Origin: Lonsdalea populi
GTDB taxonomy: Bacteria > Pseudomonadota > Gammaproteobacteria > Enterobacterales > Enterobacteriaceae
Length of the DNA stretch: 64,000 bases
Assembly: GCF_015999465.1 (NCBI RefSeq)
Contig: NZ_CP065534.1
Location: forward strand, 3,348,001-3,412,000
Direction: 5' to 3'
Position numbers and translations under genes: made by a program. The notes below the pieces were generated by a model. The model was given only the letters and a program-made list of their open reading frames with translations. It was not told the DNA's origin and did no database searches. Positions 36,673-46,383 of the stretch are shown one piece after another (the first letter of the stretch is position 1; every line of letters begins with the position of its first letter).

Positions 36673-39306
36673 TCAGCCCTCCACCTCTGAAACGAACCGG
36701 CCGTCGTTCACGCTGAAGCGAATACGCGCGATCGCTTCGCCCGCGGAGATCCGTTGCAGCAGTTGCAACGACACCGGCGGCAGCAGATGACCGTCGATCA
36801 CGGACTCCAGCATGCGCGCGCCGTTTTCGCTGCGGTTGGCTAACCGCAAAATCTCGACCGGCACATCGTCGTCGATCACCACTTCGGCGTCGAAGCGCGC
36901 TTTCAGCAGATTGACCAGACGCGACAGCTTGCCGTGGACGATATCGACCAGCGTGTCCTGAGCCAGCGGCAGGTAAGGAATCACTTCCATACGCGCCAGC
37001 AGCGCCGGTTTGAAAAAGCCCGCCAGTTCGGGATAGAGCGCATCCAGCAGCGCGTCCTGCTGGTCGGCGTAATCCACGATAGTCTGGAAACCCAGGTTGG
37101 AGGTCAGGAAGAAGACGACGTTCTTACAGTCGATCAGGCGGCCTTCGCCGTCCGCCAGCTCCCCTTTGTCAAAGGCCTGATAGAACAGGTTCAGCACGTC
37201 GGGATGCGCCTTCTCGACTTCGTCCAGCAGCACGACCGAGTACGGTTTCTGGCGGATGGCCTCCGTCAGAATGCCGCCCTCGCCGAAGCCGACGTAGCCC
37301 GGCGGCGAGCCGATCAGGCGGGATACGGTGTGTTTCTCCTGATATTCCGACATGTTAATGGTCGTCAGGTAGTTACGGCCGCCGAACATCAGGTCGGCGA
37401 TCTGCAGCACGGTTTCGGTCTTGCCGACGCCGCTCGGGCCGACCAGCAGGAACGCCCCCAGCGGACGGCCCGGACGACGCAGATCGGCGCGGGCGGTCAG
37501 CAGATGTTTGTGCAGTTGGGCAATCGCCAGATCCTGCCCTTTGATGTTCGCCCCGAGGTGCGTCGGCAACTGAGTGACGACATCCAGTTCGCCCTGTGAA
37601 ATACGGTTCAGCGGCACGCCGGTCCACTCGGCGATCACCGCGGCGACCTGCGCTTTATCCACGTGCGCGGAGACCAGAACGGCGTCCTCCTGCAAGGCGG
37701 CCAGCGCCTGTTCGCGCTCGGACAGACGCTGCGTGGCGCCCGTCAGCGACAGGGTTTCCTCGTCCAGCGTGACCTCGTCGGTCAGTTCATCGGCCAACAG
37801 CGCCGCGCGCAGCGCAATCACCTCGCCGACCAATGCCTGCTGCGCCTGCCAGTCCGTGTTCACGGCGGTAAGCTCCGCTTCATCGGCCTGCTGAGCCTCG
37901 CGCAGCAATGCCAGTCGTTCCGCGTTGTCGCCCAGACCGATTCGGGTTTGACGCTCAAGCTGAAGAATTTCCTGCTCGCGCTGGTGCAGCTGATTTTGCA
38001 AATGGCTGATGGCGCGCGGCGGCGTAGTCAGATTGATGGCGACGCGGGCGCAGGCGGTATCGAGCACGTCGATGGCTTTATCCGGCAGCTGACGGCCCGA
38101 GATATAGCGCGACGACAGCTGGGCCGCGGCATGCAACGCCGCTTCGTCGATCAGAACGCCGTGTGCCTTCTCGTAAATGCTGCGCAGGCCGCGCAGGATG
38201 ACGGTGGCCTCTTCCGCGTCCGGTTCACCCACTTTGACCATTTGGAAACGGCGCGACAGCGCGGCGTCTTTCTCGACGTATTTCTTGTATTCGCTCCAGG
38301 TCGTGGCGGCGATGGTCCGCAGCTCGCCGCGCGCCAGCGCCGGTTTGATCAGGTTGGACACGTCCAGTCCGCCGGCCTGATTGCCCGCGCCGATCAACGT
38401 GTGGGCTTCATCAATGAACAGAATGATGGGCTGAGGCGAAGTTTTCACCTCCTGCATCACCCCTTTGAATCGTTTTTCGAACTCGCCTTTCACGGCGGCG
38501 CCGGCCTGCATCGCGCCCAAGTCCAGCGACAGCAGCTCGACGTTGCGCATTTTCTCCGGCACCTGATCCGCCACGATGCGCAGCGCCAGACCTTCAATCA
38601 AGGCGCTTTTACCGACGCCCGCTTCCCCCACCACGATCGGGTTGTTCTTGCGGCGGCGCGACAGGATATCGATCATCAGATCGATCTCTTTATCGCGGCA
38701 CAGCACCGGGTCCAGCTTGCCCGTGCGGGCCTGCTCGGTAATGTTGTCGGTAAAGCGCGCCAGCAGCGACGCATCGCCCTGAGGCACAGCCGCTGCGCCG
38801 CCCGCGTTGCCGGCGGCCGCAGACGAGACGTCCGTTTCCGCGGAGTCTTTCACCCACTCGTCGAACTGCTGACGCAGCAGCTCACGGTTCACTTTCGCCA
38901 GAGAGCGCGTAACGGCCCCGGCAAGGTAGCGATTGGGGGTCATCAGCAGGACCAGCAGCAGCACACCGCTGCGCAGCGTGGCGTGCTGCATCTCGGCGGA
39001 TGCCAGCAGCCAGCTGTCCTGCAGCCACTCAATCAGCAGCGGCGAAAACGAGGGATAGCCCTGTTCGTACTCTTTATCCACGCCGGACGGCTGCAGCAGT
39101 TGCGTCAGTTCATCCACATCCACGTCGGCGCGCTTGAGGATCTGACGGACGTCGCAAAGCGGCGTATCCAGCATTTTCAGCAGCAGGTGATCCACCCGGA
39201 TTTCCGCGCCCTGACAGTTCACACACAGGGCCGCGGCCTCTTCCAGCATGTGTCGACAAATCGGATTGAGCCGTTCAACCAACACCGGCAGTTCTATTCG
39301 AATCAT
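36673..39306 (-). CDS. tssH: T6SS sheath-recycling AAA+ ATPase TssH (ClpV)
   Basis: An 877-residue ClpB-like unfoldase: N-terminal Clp_N domain (1-150), first AAA+ module with Walker A GEAGVGKS at 227-234, a middle coiled coil (about 410-510), second AAA+ module with GPSGVGKT near 615 and a ClpB D2-small domain. ClpV disassembles contracted TssB/TssC sheaths. It begins 17 bp after tssL and ends 3 bp before vasH. Confidence 0.96.
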   Translation of the reverse strand: MIRIELPVLVERLNPICRHMLEEAAALCVNCQGAEIRVDHLLLKMLDTPLCDVRQILKRADVDVDELTQLLQPSGVDKEYEQGYPSFSPLLIEWLQDSWLLASAEMQHATLRSGVLLLVLLMTPNRYLAGAVTRSLAKVNRELLRQQFDEWVKDSAETDVSSAAAGNAGGAAAVPQGDASLLARFTDNITEQARTGKLDPVLCRDKEIDLMIDILSRRRKNNPIVVGEAGVGKSALIEGLALRIVADQVPEKMRNVELLSLDLGAMQAGAAVKGEFEKRFKGVMQEVKTSPQPIILFIDEAHTLIGAGNQAGGLDVSNLIKPALARGELRTIAATTWSEYKKYVEKDAALSRRFQMVKVGEPDAEEATVILRGLRSIYEKAHGVLIDEAALHAAAQLSSRYISGRQLPDKAIDVLDTACARVAINLTTPPRAISHLQNQLHQREQEILQLERQTRIGLGDNAERLALLREAQQADEAELTAVNTDWQAQQALVGEVIALRAALLADELTDEVTLDEETLSLTGATQRLSEREQALAALQEDAVLVSAHVDKAQVAAVIAEWTGVPLNRISQGELDVVTQLPTHLGANIKGQDLAIAQLHKHLLTARADLRRPGRPLGAFLLVGPSGVGKTETVLQIADLMFGGRNYLTTINMSEYQEKHTVSRLIGSPPGYVGFGEGGILTEAIRQKPYSVVLLDEVEKAHPDVLNLFYQAFDKGELADGEGRLIDCKNVVFFLTSNLGFQTIVDYADQQDALLDALYPELAGFFKPALLARMEVIPYLPLAQDTLVDIVHGKLSRLVNLLKARFDAEVVIDDDVPVEILRLANRSENGARMLESVIDGHLLPPVSLQLLQRISAGEAIARIRFSVNDGRFVSEVEG

Positions 39307-39322
39307 CGTGTGATCTCCTATC

Positions 39323-40099
39323 TTATTGTAATAATTCCCCCAGTTGACGAAGTACGTCCTGGGTCTGATTGCTGAGCTGATAGTGATAAAGACCGAAGAT
39401 CGCCGCTAACACCATGCTGACGCATAAAAACAGCGTGAAGAGCGAAATCTGCCTGCGCATCCGGTAGCCGGAGGACTGCTGCCCCAGATCGAGATGGAAG
39501 ACGGAGGGTGTCTCCGCCGGTTCCGGATGCAGAATATTGTGCAGCTTGCGGACAATACCTTCGAATTCGTCGCGGCCCTGCGTCATCACGCGGTAGCGGC
39601 CTTCGAACCCGAGACACAAGCAGAGATAAATGAACTCCAGAATGTCCCGGTAGTGGACCGGATCGGTCTGCAGTTTGCCGAGCAGGACAAAGACTTTCTC
39701 CCCGCCCCAGGTCTCATTGTGGAAACGGGTCAGCAGCGAGTGCTCCGACCACACGCTCTGGCTGCCCCAGTCACGGCTCATCACGGCCTCGTCGATATAG
39801 GTGCAGAGGATGTAGCGAAACGACAAAATCACCCCGTTTTCGTAGCCGTGCGTGATCAGCTCCTGCTCAATGGCCTGAATTTCCGACACCACTTTCTGGT
39901 ACAGATCGGGCACCCGGTCATACGCCGTCAGATGACGCACGCGTTCCACCATGCCCAGCAACGGCGTGACGGCGTCAATCATGGGGTTGATGCTCTGGCC
40001 GCGCAGCCGAAACCAATAGTCTGAGTCCATATCCAGCTGTTGGGCGTGGTCGTACAGTAAGTCGCCCAGCAGCTCATTACGGATAACCTCGATCGTCAT
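39323..40099 (-). CDS. tssL: T6SS membrane protein TssL (DotU)
   Basis: A 258-residue inner-membrane protein of the short form: cytoplasmic DotU domain (DVLLRDTALLVAQ-like region around residues 10-195, with FVLLGKLQTDPVHYRDILEF) and a single C-terminal membrane helix (ISLFTLFLCVSMVLAAIFGL, about 218-238). It has no C-terminal OmpA-type peptidoglycan-binding domain. TssL partners with TssM and TssJ. Confidence 0.94.
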   Translation of the reverse strand: MTIEVIRNELLGDLLYDHAQQLDMDSDYWFRLRGQSINPMIDAVTPLLGMVERVRHLTAYDRVPDLYQKVVSEIQAIEQELITHGYENGVILSFRYILCTYIDEAVMSRDWGSQSVWSEHSLLTRFHNETWGGEKVFVLLGKLQTDPVHYRDILEFIYLCLCLGFEGRYRVMTQGRDEFEGIVRKLHNILHPEPAETPSVFHLDLGQQSSGYRMRRQISLFTLFLCVSMVLAAIFGLYHYQLSNQTQDVLRQLGELLQ

Positions 40100-40118
40100 C
40101 TAGCTCTTCCCCCGGTGA

Positions 40119-41453
40119 TTAGCTACGAATAGCCCAAAGCTGCATATCCAGATCCGGGAAGTCCCCGGCAATGTGAAACGCCAGCGTGTTGTCGCTCACC
40201 AGCATCTGCCAGGCGGCGCTCTGCCGATCCAGCTGGAAATAGCTGTAGCCGGCGTGGTACGGCAGCTGACGCGGCGCGACCGGCAGCGGCAACAGCGGCA
40301 CGCCTGGCAGCTGCAGGCTGATCAGTTCGCGGATCTTGCCGCTGGACGCCACTTTGGTCTGCTGCAACAGCTGTTTGCGCAGCTGCTCCTGCGGCATTCT
40401 GGCGCGTACCGCCAGGACGAAGTCGGCGCTGGCCATCAGCTCGCTGTCGCCGACCATCGCGATCATCACGCCGTACTGGTGCTTACGCAGCTGCAGCGAG
40501 ACGGCTCGCGGCGACAGCACGGTGCTCAGCGCCTGACGGAACGCCATCATCAGCGGCTCAAAGCTCGTTTGCTGGTCGTCATGGCGATAGGCGGGAAATT
40601 CCGGCGGCAGGCGGGATTCGTCCGTGAACGTCATCAGCTCGCCGCAAACCTGCACCAGCGCTTCATGCAAACGCTCAGGATGCAGCGTGCCGATCCGCGC
40701 CAGATGCGAGAGCAGCGGCTGAGTGCGGTTGAGCAACTGCAGCATCATGAATTCGGCAACGTCGGCGACGCCCTGCTGTCCCGGCGCGGCGATGCGCTGC
40801 GCCAGGCTGCGGGCGCGTTCGGCCACCAGCCCGGCGGACTCGCCGAGAAAGCGTTTAAGCGTCGGGATCGCCGAGATGCTGATGCTGCACGGCATGAAGT
40901 TCGGGTCCAGCACCAGACCGCCGTCCGGCCGTTTGTCCAGAATCTGGGCGATCGCCAGCGAGGCGTAGGCGCTGCGGTCATCGCGCTCCAGCATCAGGCG
41001 CAGGCTGATCTGCCCCACTTCCAGCGACACCACATCGCCGCCTTCGCTGTGCAGATCGCGCACGTCGTGACGGTGTGCATGCAGACGCGTCGCCACCTGC
41101 TGACCGCCGTGGTTAACCTCGCTCACGCCGCTGACGGACAGCGGGATCGCCAGATAGACTTTCTGGTTGACGACCGACGCATCGGTGATCTCCAGCGGCT
41201 GCGGCAACGCATCGTCGCTCGGAATGTTAAAGACGGTGCCGTCCGGCATGATCCCGGTGGCGGACACCAGCGCGATACGCCCGAAGTTCAGATACTCTTC
41301 GTTGATGGTCAGCGACTGCAGGCCATAGAAAAAATCGCCCATCGCGCTCAGGCGGGCATGCAGGGTGTAATCCGTATGCCTTTGCTGCTGTTGAAAATGC
41401 TGAGGTTTGATGAATAAACCTTCACGCCAAATAATCCGATTTCGGCTCGACAT
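40119..41453 (-). CDS. tssK: T6SS baseplate protein TssK
   Basis: A 444-residue TssK (VasE/DUF876 family) starting with the conserved IIWREGLFIKPQHFQQQQRH. The C-terminal domain binds the TssJLM complex, and the N-terminal shoulder binds TssFG. It lies 19 bp upstream of tssL and 2 bp from tssJ; it is encoded at the normal place in the tssJ-K-L run. Confidence 0.96.
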   Translation of the reverse strand: MSSRNRIIWREGLFIKPQHFQQQQRHTDYTLHARLSAMGDFFYGLQSLTINEEYLNFGRIALVSATGIMPDGTVFNIPSDDALPQPLEITDASVVNQKVYLAIPLSVSGVSEVNHGGQQVATRLHAHRHDVRDLHSEGGDVVSLEVGQISLRLMLERDDRSAYASLAIAQILDKRPDGGLVLDPNFMPCSISISAIPTLKRFLGESAGLVAERARSLAQRIAAPGQQGVADVAEFMMLQLLNRTQPLLSHLARIGTLHPERLHEALVQVCGELMTFTDESRLPPEFPAYRHDDQQTSFEPLMMAFRQALSTVLSPRAVSLQLRKHQYGVMIAMVGDSELMASADFVLAVRARMPQEQLRKQLLQQTKVASSGKIRELISLQLPGVPLLPLPVAPRQLPYHAGYSYFQLDRQSAAWQMLVSDNTLAFHIAGDFPDLDMQLWAIRS

Positions 41454-41455
41454 AG

Positions 41456-41971
41456 CTATTCTTCTTCTTTTTGGAGTTCGACTTCATCCAGACGCAGATG
41501 CACGAGAATCTGATAGGCCCGTCCGGTATTTTTCACTTTGATGACCTTGCGCCATTCGGCGCTGTCGGGATCGGCATAGCGAGCAACGACGCCGATATAA
41601 CGGATCTTTTCATCCAGCTTGACCGGCGGCAGATACTTGAACTGTCCCGGCAGCAGGGTGTAGTCCTGGTGGTCGATGTAATTCTTGCCCAGCGATTTTT
41701 CCAAATCGGCCGTCACCTGGTCGTAGTCCGTCGCCAGCAGCCTGGAGTCCTCCGACAGCATGACGATCTGGAACTCAATCGGCGCCGCTTCCCCACTCTC
41801 GTTGGGGTTCACGTCCGGCTCGGCAAGCAGGCTGAACCCGGCGGTTGAGGGCTGGCTATCGTTGCTCCCCACCTGAATATCCGGGTTCATCGCAACGTCA
41901 GCCATCTTGCCCATTGTGGTACAGCCTGAAAGCAGCAGTAATACCCCGGAAAGCAAGAATGTCCGCAGCAT
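41456..41971 (-). CDS. tssJ: T6SS outer-membrane lipoprotein TssJ
   Basis: A 171-residue lipoprotein with signal peptide and lipobox LLSGC (Cys17), followed by the TssJ beta-sandwich (about 45-165). It anchors the membrane complex in the outer membrane through TssM. Adjacent genes are tagH upstream (sharing the TGATG start/stop junction) and tssK downstream. Confidence 0.93.
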   Translation of the reverse strand: MLRTFLLSGVLLLLSGCTTMGKMADVAMNPDIQVGSNDSQPSTAGFSLLAEPDVNPNESGEAAPIEFQIVMLSEDSRLLATDYDQVTADLEKSLGKNYIDHQDYTLLPGQFKYLPPVKLDEKIRYIGVVARYADPDSAEWRKVIKVKNTGRAYQILVHLRLDEVELQKEEE

Positions 41972-43209
41972 CAGATTAACTCCTGTTGCTCACGGACGAC
42001 GCGGTCGTAGGCCTGGGAATACACCTGCTGGAACAGCTTCTGGAATCCCTGCTGGCGTTCGGACGTCAGCTCGCGGAAGTAGTGCTGATACATAGACCAA
42101 GCCCAACCGTCATCCATCGGATTCTGCTCGCCGGAACGGCGATAATGTTCGAAGCGTTTGAGCAGAACATCCGGCGAGAACGCCTGCAAAATGCTGTCCA
42201 GCGCGGTCGCGATCGCCTGCTCGTTGGCGACGTGGTGAATACGCACGTTGCGCAGGACTTCGTCGACGGCCGCCGGCGCGGAGAGATGAACCGGGCTTTT
42301 TTCTTCGGCGAACAGCAGCGCCAGCGTGTCGTGGTAGTCCAGACTCAGGCGCAGCGGGTTGTCTTCAATCGGACGCAGATGTTTGTCCGACAGCGCCGCC
42401 TGATCGGCCTGCAGCTTCAACAGTCCTTCAATCATGGCGCGCAGCGTTTTTCCCATTTCTTCCAGGAAGTTGCTGAGATGCTGATTGTTGCCGATGTTCA
42501 ACGTCTGACCGAGGCCGCGCATCAGCGGGGCCAGCGCGTTTTGATCGATGTTGTCGCCGGCTGTCAGCGAATCAAAACGGTCCTGAATAGCGGGTAGCTC
42601 GAGAAATTCCTGGTCCATGGTGCCCTCAACGGCTGAAGAAGAAGTAGATGAAACACGAGTCGTGGTGGAGAATTCGGGGGGGGTCCGCGTCTCCTGAGTC
42701 AGAAAGGCGTGTGCGCCGGTTTGCTCCTGCTGCAACGCCAGCAGCGGATCGCTGGCCGGAGACGGATAAGGCATCTGTTCGTTGTTCTCGGCGGCTTTTT
42801 CCTGCGCGAGCCAGTCATCCAGTTCATTGTCGGCGCGATTGCCGATAATCTGCGCCAGCTCCGGTTCCGCGCTGACTTTGCCCAGATACACCCGCAGCCG
42901 GAACGGCCCGACCGTCAGTTCGTCGCCCTGATCCAGAAAGACTTTTCTTGAGCGTCCAATGGGCGACGTCGCGCCGTTGATGAAGGTCTGGCCGCTGAGA
43001 TCGCACAGGCAGAAGCGTCCGTCCTGGATTTCGATGCGCGCATGTTCAGGCAGCACCGCGCCCAGCCGATCTTTCAGTTTCCAACTATCCTGCTCCGAGG
43101 AGCCCAGCGTGCCGCCGCCTTGATGGAACTGGTATTGAACCTGGGAGTTGCCTTCCAGCTGCTCACTGTTCAGCACAACCAGAGAAAGTTGTTGATTGAG
43201 TTCGTTCAC
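41971..43209 (-). CDS. tagH: FHA-domain T6SS protein TagH
   Basis: GTG at 43209 with AGGAG 5 bases upstream gives 412 residues; the longer reading from 43227 overlaps the tssG end. The N-terminal FHA domain lies at about 20-105 (LGAVLPEHARIEIQDGRF, FINGATSPIG) and binds phosphothreonine; the C-terminal VasC-type domain (about 235-412) includes NPMDDGWAWSMYQHYFREL. FHA proteins normally act with the PpkA kinase and PppA phosphatase, neither of which is in this cluster. Confidence 0.88.
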   Translation of the reverse strand: MNELNQQLSLVVLNSEQLEGNSQVQYQFHQGGGTLGSSEQDSWKLKDRLGAVLPEHARIEIQDGRFCLCDLSGQTFINGATSPIGRSRKVFLDQGDELTVGPFRLRVYLGKVSAEPELAQIIGNRADNELDDWLAQEKAAENNEQMPYPSPASDPLLALQQEQTGAHAFLTQETRTPPEFSTTTRVSSTSSSAVEGTMDQEFLELPAIQDRFDSLTAGDNIDQNALAPLMRGLGQTLNIGNNQHLSNFLEEMGKTLRAMIEGLLKLQADQAALSDKHLRPIEDNPLRLSLDYHDTLALLFAEEKSPVHLSAPAAVDEVLRNVRIHHVANEQAIATALDSILQAFSPDVLLKRFEHYRRSGEQNPMDDGWAWSMYQHYFRELTSERQQGFQKLFQQVYSQAYDRVVREQQELI

Positions 43210-43211
43210 GA

Positions 43212-44210
43212 TTACTCCTGCACGCAAATAGTCACATCAGGCTCGCTCGGCGGCTCGCCGAGAAAGCTGCTCCATCCCAAACGAGCGCTCTGCTCATGCC
43301 CCAGGCGAAGCCCTTTCGCTTCTCCCAAACCAAACCCCAGCCGCAAGTCCCACGCGCACTGGTCGCGCAGGATGAAAGAAACGAAGCGCACCAGCGGCTG
43401 AAAATGCTCGCCGTTAGGCAGAAACTGCAAAAACTGCGCGAAGCTCAGATTGTTGATTTTCAGCAAAAATTTGCCCGCGCAGTCGTTAACCTTGTCGCCA
43501 ATGACGAAGTCGTTGCCCATCATGGAGTTGACCATTCCCAACCGATTTTGCTGATCAGCGTGAATCGGCACTTTGCGGGCCTGCCAGGCGATGACATCGA
43601 CCATCTCCAGGTCGAAACAGTGCGCAACCAGTCCAGCCACCACTTCCGGCGAGCGACTCGGGCTCGCCAGCATGCCCGCGTACGACAGCATTTTGGCCCG
43701 GTTGACCGGCAGGCTTTCGCGCACGGCGTCGTTGCCCAGCCCCACCAGCGCGAACATCAGCCGCGAAAAGCCGTCTTCCCCTTCATCCTGAAAACGGACG
43801 TGGTAGCGGTATTTCCGCCAGATACGGTGCAGCAGCGTCAGCAGACGGTGGTGGAAGAAATCCAGAAACGCGCCGAGCTTCTGTTCGCCCTGCGCATACT
43901 CCCAGGCCAGATCGTCCAGATAGTAGCCGGGCATTGGGGACTGACTGCCGTGCAGGCCCATAAACGCGACTTCCAGCACATGGCCCTGCGTTTCGTCCTG
44001 CGTAATGCCTTGTATATCGCTGCTGTGGAAACCCAGGGACGCAGTGGATTTGAACCGTATGCGTTCCTGCTCGGGGCGGTAGTCCAGCCCCCGCTCCTGA
44101 TCCACGCCTTCCAGCCGATTGACGAGTTCAACCAGCTGGAAAAAATTGAAGCGCGGCGCATCATCCCGAAACATCACATCATGGAGTGCTGACCTATCTG
44201 GACTGGCCAT
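43212..44210 (-). CDS. tssG: T6SS baseplate protein TssG
   Basis: A 332-residue TssG (DUF1305/VasB) with FNFFQLVELVNRLEG near the N terminus and GLVAHCFDLEMVDVI in the middle. It forms the TssFG wedge. Its start ATG at 44210 is 6 bases after GGAGCG and overlaps the tssF end by 37 bases, so translation is coupled. Confidence 0.94.
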   Translation of the reverse strand: MASPDRSALHDVMFRDDAPRFNFFQLVELVNRLEGVDQERGLDYRPEQERIRFKSTASLGFHSSDIQGITQDETQGHVLEVAFMGLHGSQSPMPGYYLDDLAWEYAQGEQKLGAFLDFFHHRLLTLLHRIWRKYRYHVRFQDEGEDGFSRLMFALVGLGNDAVRESLPVNRAKMLSYAGMLASPSRSPEVVAGLVAHCFDLEMVDVIAWQARKVPIHADQQNRLGMVNSMMGNDFVIGDKVNDCAGKFLLKINNLSFAQFLQFLPNGEHFQPLVRFVSFILRDQCAWDLRLGFGLGEAKGLRLGHEQSARLGWSSFLGEPPSEPDVTICVQE

Positions 44211-45940
44211 TTGTAGCGCTCCTTGTTGTCAAGGTTGATGATTTCCAATAGATGGAAGGCGTTGACACTGGCGTAAAGCGAGAAGAAATGCGCCAGTACG
44301 GTGCCGAACAGATACAGCTCGCCCTCGCTGGCAAAGGCGGACTGATACACGGACAGCACCGACTTCAGCCCACGCACCGGCATGCCGCGGATCAGCCGAT
44401 CTATCGGCGTGGTTTCAATCGATTCGATCCCGGCCAGACGCTTACGAGACGCCTGCTCCGCCTGTTTGTCGTGCAATGCCGGGAAGTCATATGTCCGCAG
44501 GATCTGCACCAGCGCATCGCGACGCAGCAGCGAGACGTAGTTCAGTGACAGGTTGGAGATCAGCGTCCAGTGCAGGCTGCCGTCCAACGCGGGACGCAGC
44601 GGCCGGGTCGGCCGGATAATATTTCTGAACGTCGCGAACGACGGCGAGCTGCCGGTCGGCATGCAGACCGCGCCGACAGGCAGTTGAGACGCTTTGGAGC
44701 GATTGGTACAGGTCAGCGAGACCGATATGGATTCATCCATATCGACCGCTTCGGTTTCATCTCCGCGCACAAATGACAACGCATGTTCGAAACCGTCGCC
44801 GCTGACCGCTTCGCGCACGCGGGTGCGGTAGTACAGCGCCAGACGGCCCTTCGCACGCTCGATCTGATGCTGGAAGCTTTCAAACGGCTGATACTGACGC
44901 GGCTCGCCGCGCGTGCGGCCCATGTGCCCTTCGATCCACCCTTCGACTTTGTCCACCGAAAAAATCTCGTAGGCGTCCGCATGGCGGTAGCTGGCTTTCA
45001 GCGGGTACTCCGTCTGGCGGCCGTTGAGGTTGATCGGCTCGCTGTCATGCTGGAACAGATTGATGGCGGGCACGCAGTTCAGCATGAAGGAATCGGGACG
45101 GATTTTAAGTTCCGCCGGCAGCGGGCAGGCAAAACAGAAGTGGATTTTGAAATCTGTTACCGACAGCGGCTGGTTCGGCCAGTCGGCGCCGGAAAGCTGG
45201 AAGAACAGGAAGCTTTCTGGGAAGCAGAAAAATTCCTGCAGAATACGGTAACCGGAGTAGACGTTGCTCGGATAAGGCAGCAGTGCGTCTTCCCGCTCGA
45301 AGCCGATAGTTTTTAACGTACTGGCTTCTTGTCTGAAGAGTTTCCCATCGATTTCAAGCTCGATGTGGGAGAGCTTGCTGGAGAGCCAGAAATAGAGCTC
45401 GTAGGCGGTATAGCTGTCGCCTCCCAGATAAAAACGCAGCTTGTCCAACTGCAGTTCGTTGAGCAGCATCGGCCCATGCAGATTGAAGTCCAGGCTGATT
45501 TTGGAGAGGTCGTTACCGCTTTGTACGCTGATGTCGCGGATATCCGCAGGATACACCCAGGCGTCATGACAGGTCTGGAAATGGCATACGACGTCGTCGA
45601 CTGGCTGGCTATCCAGCATACAGCCGCGGCTGATTAAGGCCGGTCGCGCAATGGCTCCAGGGATCACTGAGAACTGCATGATAGTCATGCTGGGAACCGG
45701 ACGCAGATAGTTCGGCCAAAGCATGCCCAGCAGCCCGTGGGTCAATTCAGGAAATTCATCCTCAATTTTTGCCCGCAAACTTCCCGTCAGAAACGCAAAA
45801 CCCTCCAGCAGCCTCTCGACGTCCGGATCGGTGGTTTGTTCTGATAGAAAACGGGTCAATTCAGGGTGGGCATCGGCAAACTGGCGTCCTTGCAGACGCA
45901 GGTAAGCTATTTCATCCCTGAAGTAGTGTTCCAGAAGCAT
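44174..45940 (-). CDS. tssF: T6SS baseplate wedge protein TssF
   Basis: A 588-residue TssF (VasA/DUF879) opening with the strongly conserved LLEHYFRDEIAYLRLQGRQF and containing FEHALSFVRG and a C-terminal LYASVNAFHLLEI region. Together with TssG and TssE it builds the baseplate wedge. Two bases separate it from tssE. Confidence 0.96.
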   Translation of the reverse strand: MLLEHYFRDEIAYLRLQGRQFADAHPELTRFLSEQTTDPDVERLLEGFAFLTGSLRAKIEDEFPELTHGLLGMLWPNYLRPVPSMTIMQFSVIPGAIARPALISRGCMLDSQPVDDVVCHFQTCHDAWVYPADIRDISVQSGNDLSKISLDFNLHGPMLLNELQLDKLRFYLGGDSYTAYELYFWLSSKLSHIELEIDGKLFRQEASTLKTIGFEREDALLPYPSNVYSGYRILQEFFCFPESFLFFQLSGADWPNQPLSVTDFKIHFCFACPLPAELKIRPDSFMLNCVPAINLFQHDSEPINLNGRQTEYPLKASYRHADAYEIFSVDKVEGWIEGHMGRTRGEPRQYQPFESFQHQIERAKGRLALYYRTRVREAVSGDGFEHALSFVRGDETEAVDMDESISVSLTCTNRSKASQLPVGAVCMPTGSSPSFATFRNIIRPTRPLRPALDGSLHWTLISNLSLNYVSLLRRDALVQILRTYDFPALHDKQAEQASRKRLAGIESIETTPIDRLIRGMPVRGLKSVLSVYQSAFASEGELYLFGTVLAHFFSLYASVNAFHLLEIINLDNKERYKWPVQIGQHSMM

Positions 45941-45942
45941 AG

Positions 45943-46377
45943 TTACGCCATTCTATAATGTCGGTGACTGTCCATATGGATATTGAAGGAAGTGACCTGC
46001 TCCAACTGTTCCAACCGTACGTGAGCTGTCACCTGAAACGCCATTTCGAGCGGGCTAGATTGATAGTCGTTGGAACTGACTTCGACGTGAACAATGCGCG
46101 GTTCATACTGGCAAATGCATTGCCGTATCGCCTCACGTATCCGACCACGTATATCTGCTCCGCCCTGCGTCGCGTCATTAAAATCAATGACGCCGAGATC
46201 AGGCGCACTGCGACAACTTCCCGGACGCGTATTGAGCACCTGGTCGAGTTTGCGTTTCACCGACTCAACCAGGCACTCCAGCTCGTCCTGAGGCGAAGAA
46301 CTGCGACGTTCTTCGCCCCGGATACGATCGAACAGGCTGGCGGCACTCCCTCTATCCCACGAAGAGAGAGAAGCCAT
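45943..46377 (-). CDS. tssE: T6SS baseplate protein TssE (gp25-like)
   Basis: A 144-residue gp25-family protein. Segments LDQVLNTRPGSCRSAPDLGV and EPRIVHVEVSS match TssE; the basal domain of gp25 starts sheath polymerisation. It lies between tssC and tssF with spacings of 6 and 2 bp. Confidence 0.94.
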   Translation of the reverse strand: MASLSSWDRGSAASLFDRIRGEERRSSSPQDELECLVESVKRKLDQVLNTRPGSCRSAPDLGVIDFNDATQGGADIRGRIREAIRQCICQYEPRIVHVEVSSNDYQSSPLEMAFQVTAHVRLEQLEQVTSFNIHMDSHRHYRMA

Positions 46378-46383
46378 CAGGGA

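Noticed and set aside
37663..39375. 570-codon open frame opposite tssH
   Set aside because: Antisense to a conserved ClpV gene, no domain, His/Gln/Arg-rich shadow composition.
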